From contig JAFDWD010001137.1 in assembly GCA_018268695.1 (NCBI GenBank), positions 1 through 7,632 of the forward strand: a DNA stretch of 7,632 nt. The letters are read 5' to 3'. The notes beneath the pieces are model-generated. The model was not told the origin of the DNA. It saw nothing but the letters and a program-made list of their open reading frames with translations, and did not search any database. Position 1 is the first letter of the stretch; every line of letters begins with the position of its first letter. This stretch comes from Actinomycetota bacterium. Its GTDB lineage: Bacteria > Actinomycetota > Thermoleophilia > Solirubrobacterales > 70-9. Made by a program: the position numbers and the translations under genes. Positions 6,377 to 7,632 of the stretch are shown piece after piece.

Positions 6377-6382
6377 CCGGCC

Positions 6383-6414
6383 GCGGCCGGGGGCGCGCCT
6401 GCGTCCCCGGCCGC
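6383..6414. terminator. GC-rich hairpin after the sedolisin stop
   Basis: Ten-base perfect arms (6383-6392 and 6405-6414) flank a 12-base loop and begin 6 bases after the sedolisin stop codon. No T-run follows, so it is an atypical terminator. Its position between two convergent genes (sedolisin and vapC) suits a bidirectional transcription stop or an mRNA 3'-end stabiliser. In the rest of the gap to 6569 I see only a 10-base palindrome at 6507-6516 and no gene. Confidence 0.5.
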
Positions 6415-6569
6415 GAGTCCGTGAGGACAACGAGGTTTATCCAGCGGGCCATACACGTCCGGCACGGTCCGGGCGATCCTCCCGAGGCCCCCACCTCGAA
6501 GCGAAACCTTCGAAGGCCGGGGAAGCGATCCACAGGCACTGGTGCGACGTCGTCGTCTACCGAGGCCAG

Positions 6570-7007
6570 TCAGTGCGGGGCCGAGATCCAGTGCGACTCG
6601 ATGCCGAGATGGTCCCCGAGCCGTTCGAGGTGCTGGTCGAAATGGAGGATGTCGACGGACGCGGCCCGCGCGGCGGCCGCCACGGTGAGGTCGGTCAGCG
6701 AGAGGCGATGGGCACCGTGGGAGCCCGGCGCGGCGAGGTCGCGCATCGTCGACAGGACGGCCCGCTGCACGAGCCGGTCGACCGGGATCTCGCGTAGGCC
6801 CTCGAGCGAGCGCTCGACGGCGGCGATCCCCTCCGGTCCCCGGGCGTCGATCGTCAACTCGTAGCGGACCGGCCAGCACCAGCAGACGTCCCCGCGTTGA
6901 ACCGCGCCGAGCAGCAACTCGCGGGCGCCGGGGTCACGGCGGGCCTGCATCCAGGCCGAGGTATCGACGAGCACCGGCCCGCCGCCGTCCCAGACCCGCA
7001 CCGACAT
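6570..7007 (-). CDS. vapC: VapC-like PIN-domain ribonuclease toxin
   Basis: The product is 145 residues from ATG 7007; the ATG shares one base with the vapB stop (TGATG), which implies translational coupling and fixes this start. A PIN domain is indicated by VLVDTSAW (Asp15), RYEL (Glu50), LSLTDLTVAAAA (Asp106) and DILHFDQHLERL (Asp124). These are the four acidic residues that hold the Mg/Mn ions in VapC toxins. PIN toxins of this kind cut specific RNAs, often tRNA or rRNA, when the antitoxin is degraded. The length is normal for the family and all acids are present, so it should be active. It lies convergent to the sedolisin gene. The family call is strong; the RNA target is unknown. Confidence 0.9.
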   Translation of the reverse strand: MSVRVWDGGGPVLVDTSAWMQARRDPGARELLLGAVQRGDVCWCWPVRYELTIDARGPEGIAAVERSLEGLREIPVDRLVQRAVLSTMRDLAAPGSHGAHRLSLTDLTVAAAARAASVDILHFDQHLERLGDHLGIESHWISAPH

Positions 7008-7270
7008 CAGTCTGCCGCGGGTGCGTTGAGGCGATCGATCGCGTCCGGGTCGAGATCGAAACGCTCCCTCTCCATCGCGTCGAGGAGCATCTCGGCAGCG
7101 GCGCGCCGGTTCCGACCCGCCTCCAGCGCGGCCTCGGCGCCCCCCACGGCGAGCCGGCGCAAGAGGGTCGCGTCGGGCTCCCGGGTGCCGGTCGCGGCCC
7201 GAACGCGCGCAAGCGCGTCCCCAAGCTCGGGATCGGCGGTGACCGCTATACGGGGATGCTTGGAGGGCAT
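7007..7270 (-). CDS. vapB: VapB-like antitoxin (ribbon-helix-helix type)
   Basis: The product is 87 residues from ATG 7270 (MPSKHPRIAVT). An in-frame GTG at 7309 would add 13 residues but seems less likely because the beta-strand of the DNA-binding domain starts right after MPSK. The N-terminal half has the layout of a ribbon-helix-helix protein: strand RIAVT, helix DPELGDALARVRAATG, then a helix beginning EPDATLLRRLAVGGAEAAL. The C-terminal half (MERERFDLDPDAIDRL) is probably the toxin-binding tail. It should neutralise the VapC encoded immediately downstream and repress their shared promoter. A near-perfect inverted repeat at 7280-7301, just upstream, is a candidate operator. The fold assignment is moderate; the antitoxin role rests on the one-base overlap with a clear PIN gene. 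Confidence 0.8.
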   Translation of the reverse strand: MPSKHPRIAVTADPELGDALARVRAATGTREPDATLLRRLAVGGAEAALEAGRNRRAAAEMLLDAMERERFDLDPDAIDRLNAPAAD

Positions 7271-7279
7271 AGAAGAGAA

Positions 7280-7301
7280 GTGTGACTCCTTGGAGACACA
7301 C
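7280..7301. promoter_or_regulatory. Candidate VapBC operator (inverted repeat)
   Basis: GTGTGACTCC (7280-7289) and GGAGACACAC (7292-7301) pair at 9 of 10 positions around a central TT. It lies 9 bases upstream of the vapB ATG. VapB-type ribbon-helix-helix antitoxins normally bind such dyads to autoregulate. On the minus strand it includes AAGGAG (7291-7286), but that is 15 bases from the ATG, too far for a typical ribosome binding site, so an operator role fits better. Confidence 0.5.
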
Positions 7302-7310
7302 CACTGCACC

Positions 7311-7324
7311 GCGGACGGATCCGC
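7311..7324. promoter_or_regulatory. Second small dyad in the divergent antitoxin region
   Basis: GCGGA (7311-7315) and TCCGC (7320-7324) form a dyad, with the 8-base palindrome CGGATCCG inside it (7316-7323). It lies between the two divergent antitoxin starts and could be an operator for either gene. It may also be chance in GC-rich DNA. Confidence 0.25.
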
Positions 7325-7353
7325 TTTCTCATCGTCATACCCTATGTCTGCCC

Positions 7354-7359
7354 TACACT
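7354..7359 (+). promoter_or_regulatory. Candidate -10 box for a leaderless antitoxin start
   Basis: TACACT fits TANNNT and ends 6 bases before the ATG at 7366, the same spacing as the box upstream of GTG 377. No Shine-Dalgarno sequence is present. A weak -35-like TCGTCA lies at 7332-7337 with a 16-base spacer. A leaderless transcript is likely. Confidence 0.4.
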
Positions 7360-7365
7360 CCCCAC

Positions 7366-7632
7366 ATGGCCGCGAGCAGACGAAAGACCAGCGTCTATCT
7401 CGAGCCCGAACAGGTGCGGCGGCTGACCGACCTCGCCGAGCACCTCGGTCGCTCGCAGGCCGAGATCATCCGGGATGCGATCGCCCGGTATGACCCGACC
7501 TCCGAGGGCGATCGCAATTTCGCCCTGGCCCGGGGCTTCAGGCGGATCGACTCCGATCCCCGACCGACCTCGGAGAGCCCCCCGGCGGAGCTGACGGACG
7601 GCTTCGGCGCGCGCCGCCGACCTGCCCCGCGG
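7366..7632 (+). CDS. Ribbon-helix-helix antitoxin, CopG/VapB-like (3' truncated)
   Basis: The frame is open from ATG 7366 to the window end, giving 89 residues with no stop. The N-terminus has the classic ribbon-helix-helix pattern: strand KTSVYL, helix EPEQVRRLTDLAEHLG, then RSQAEIIRDAIARY. A Pro/Asp-rich tail follows, with ARGFRRIDSDPRPTSE and PAELTDGFG. In small antitoxins of this family such a tail contacts a PIN-domain partner, so a second toxin gene probably starts just beyond the right edge. It is transcribed divergently from vapB across 95 bases. The DNA-binding fold is clear; the toxin partner is inferred from family habit and not seen. Confidence 0.85.
   Translation, partial: MAASRRKTSVYLEPEQVRRLTDLAEHLGRSQAEIIRDAIARYDPTSEGDRNFALARGFRRIDSDPRPTSESPPAELTDGFGARRRPAPR

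Noticed and set aside
5168..6430. A 420-codon minus-strand open frame over the sedolisin
   Set aside because: It is the antisense shadow of a gene with intact catalytic motifs; its long Phe and Arg runs are the complement of GAA-rich acidic codons.
6507..6516. Perfect 10-base palindrome CCTTCGAAGG between the sedolisin and vapC
   Set aside because: It is short and isolated, with no associated gene start; it is probably chance.
7008..7304. N-terminal extension of VapC to 244 residues
   Set aside because: The extension is vapB read in another frame; the ATG at 7007 overlapping the vapB stop gives a normal-length PIN toxin.
1..7632. CRISPR arrays, tRNA or rRNA genes, insertion sequences
   Set aside because: I saw no spaced direct repeats, no cloverleaf-like segments and no transposase motifs on either strand.

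Overview
The window is high-GC, gene-dense bacterial DNA. GTG starts, probable leaderless promoters, a secreted YVTN-type propeller fused to a PKD domain and a dicysteine beta domain, and VapBC-type modules all suggest an actinobacterium. My best guess is the Thermoleophilia/Solirubrobacterales; that placement is inferred from protein style, not from any search.

Layout from left to right: (1) the C-terminal effector domain (FCD) of a GntR-family regulator, cut by the window edge. (2) An alpha/beta hydrolase that has lost about 40 internal codons and changed frame, so it is probably a pseudogene. (3) Converging on it, on the minus strand, a 590-residue secreted beta-propeller/PKD protein. Upstream of that, on the same strand, lies a secreted trypsin-like (S1) serine protease with an intact His-Asp-Ser triad. 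(4) A 527-base divergent intergenic region containing a long two-tier inverted repeat (3969-4061) and a clustered GTCTCG hexamer. (5) On the plus strand, a 715-residue secreted sedolisin (S53) pre-pro-protease with its Glu-Asp-Asp-Ser residues intact, several acidic Glu runs and an unusual acidic, cysteine-containing insertion between its two calcium-site motifs. (6) A hairpin after the sedolisin stop, then a minus-strand vapBC toxin-antitoxin pair. (7) Head-to-head with vapB, a plus-strand ribbon-helix-helix antitoxin that runs off the right edge, probably the first gene of a second toxin-antitoxin pair.

The central block (2843-6376) reads as an export and proteolysis locus. An S1 protease and an S53 protease diverge from one regulatory region, and a secreted propeller protein sits downstream of the S1 gene. 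The sedolisin family is known for acid-stable activity, so the pair may act on extracellular protein, but the link between them is only positional. The most unusual non-coding structure is the inverted repeat between the two proteases. The most unusual coding features are the collapsed hydrolase and the GAA-rich acidic sedolisin. I did not find a clearly new multi-gene system.
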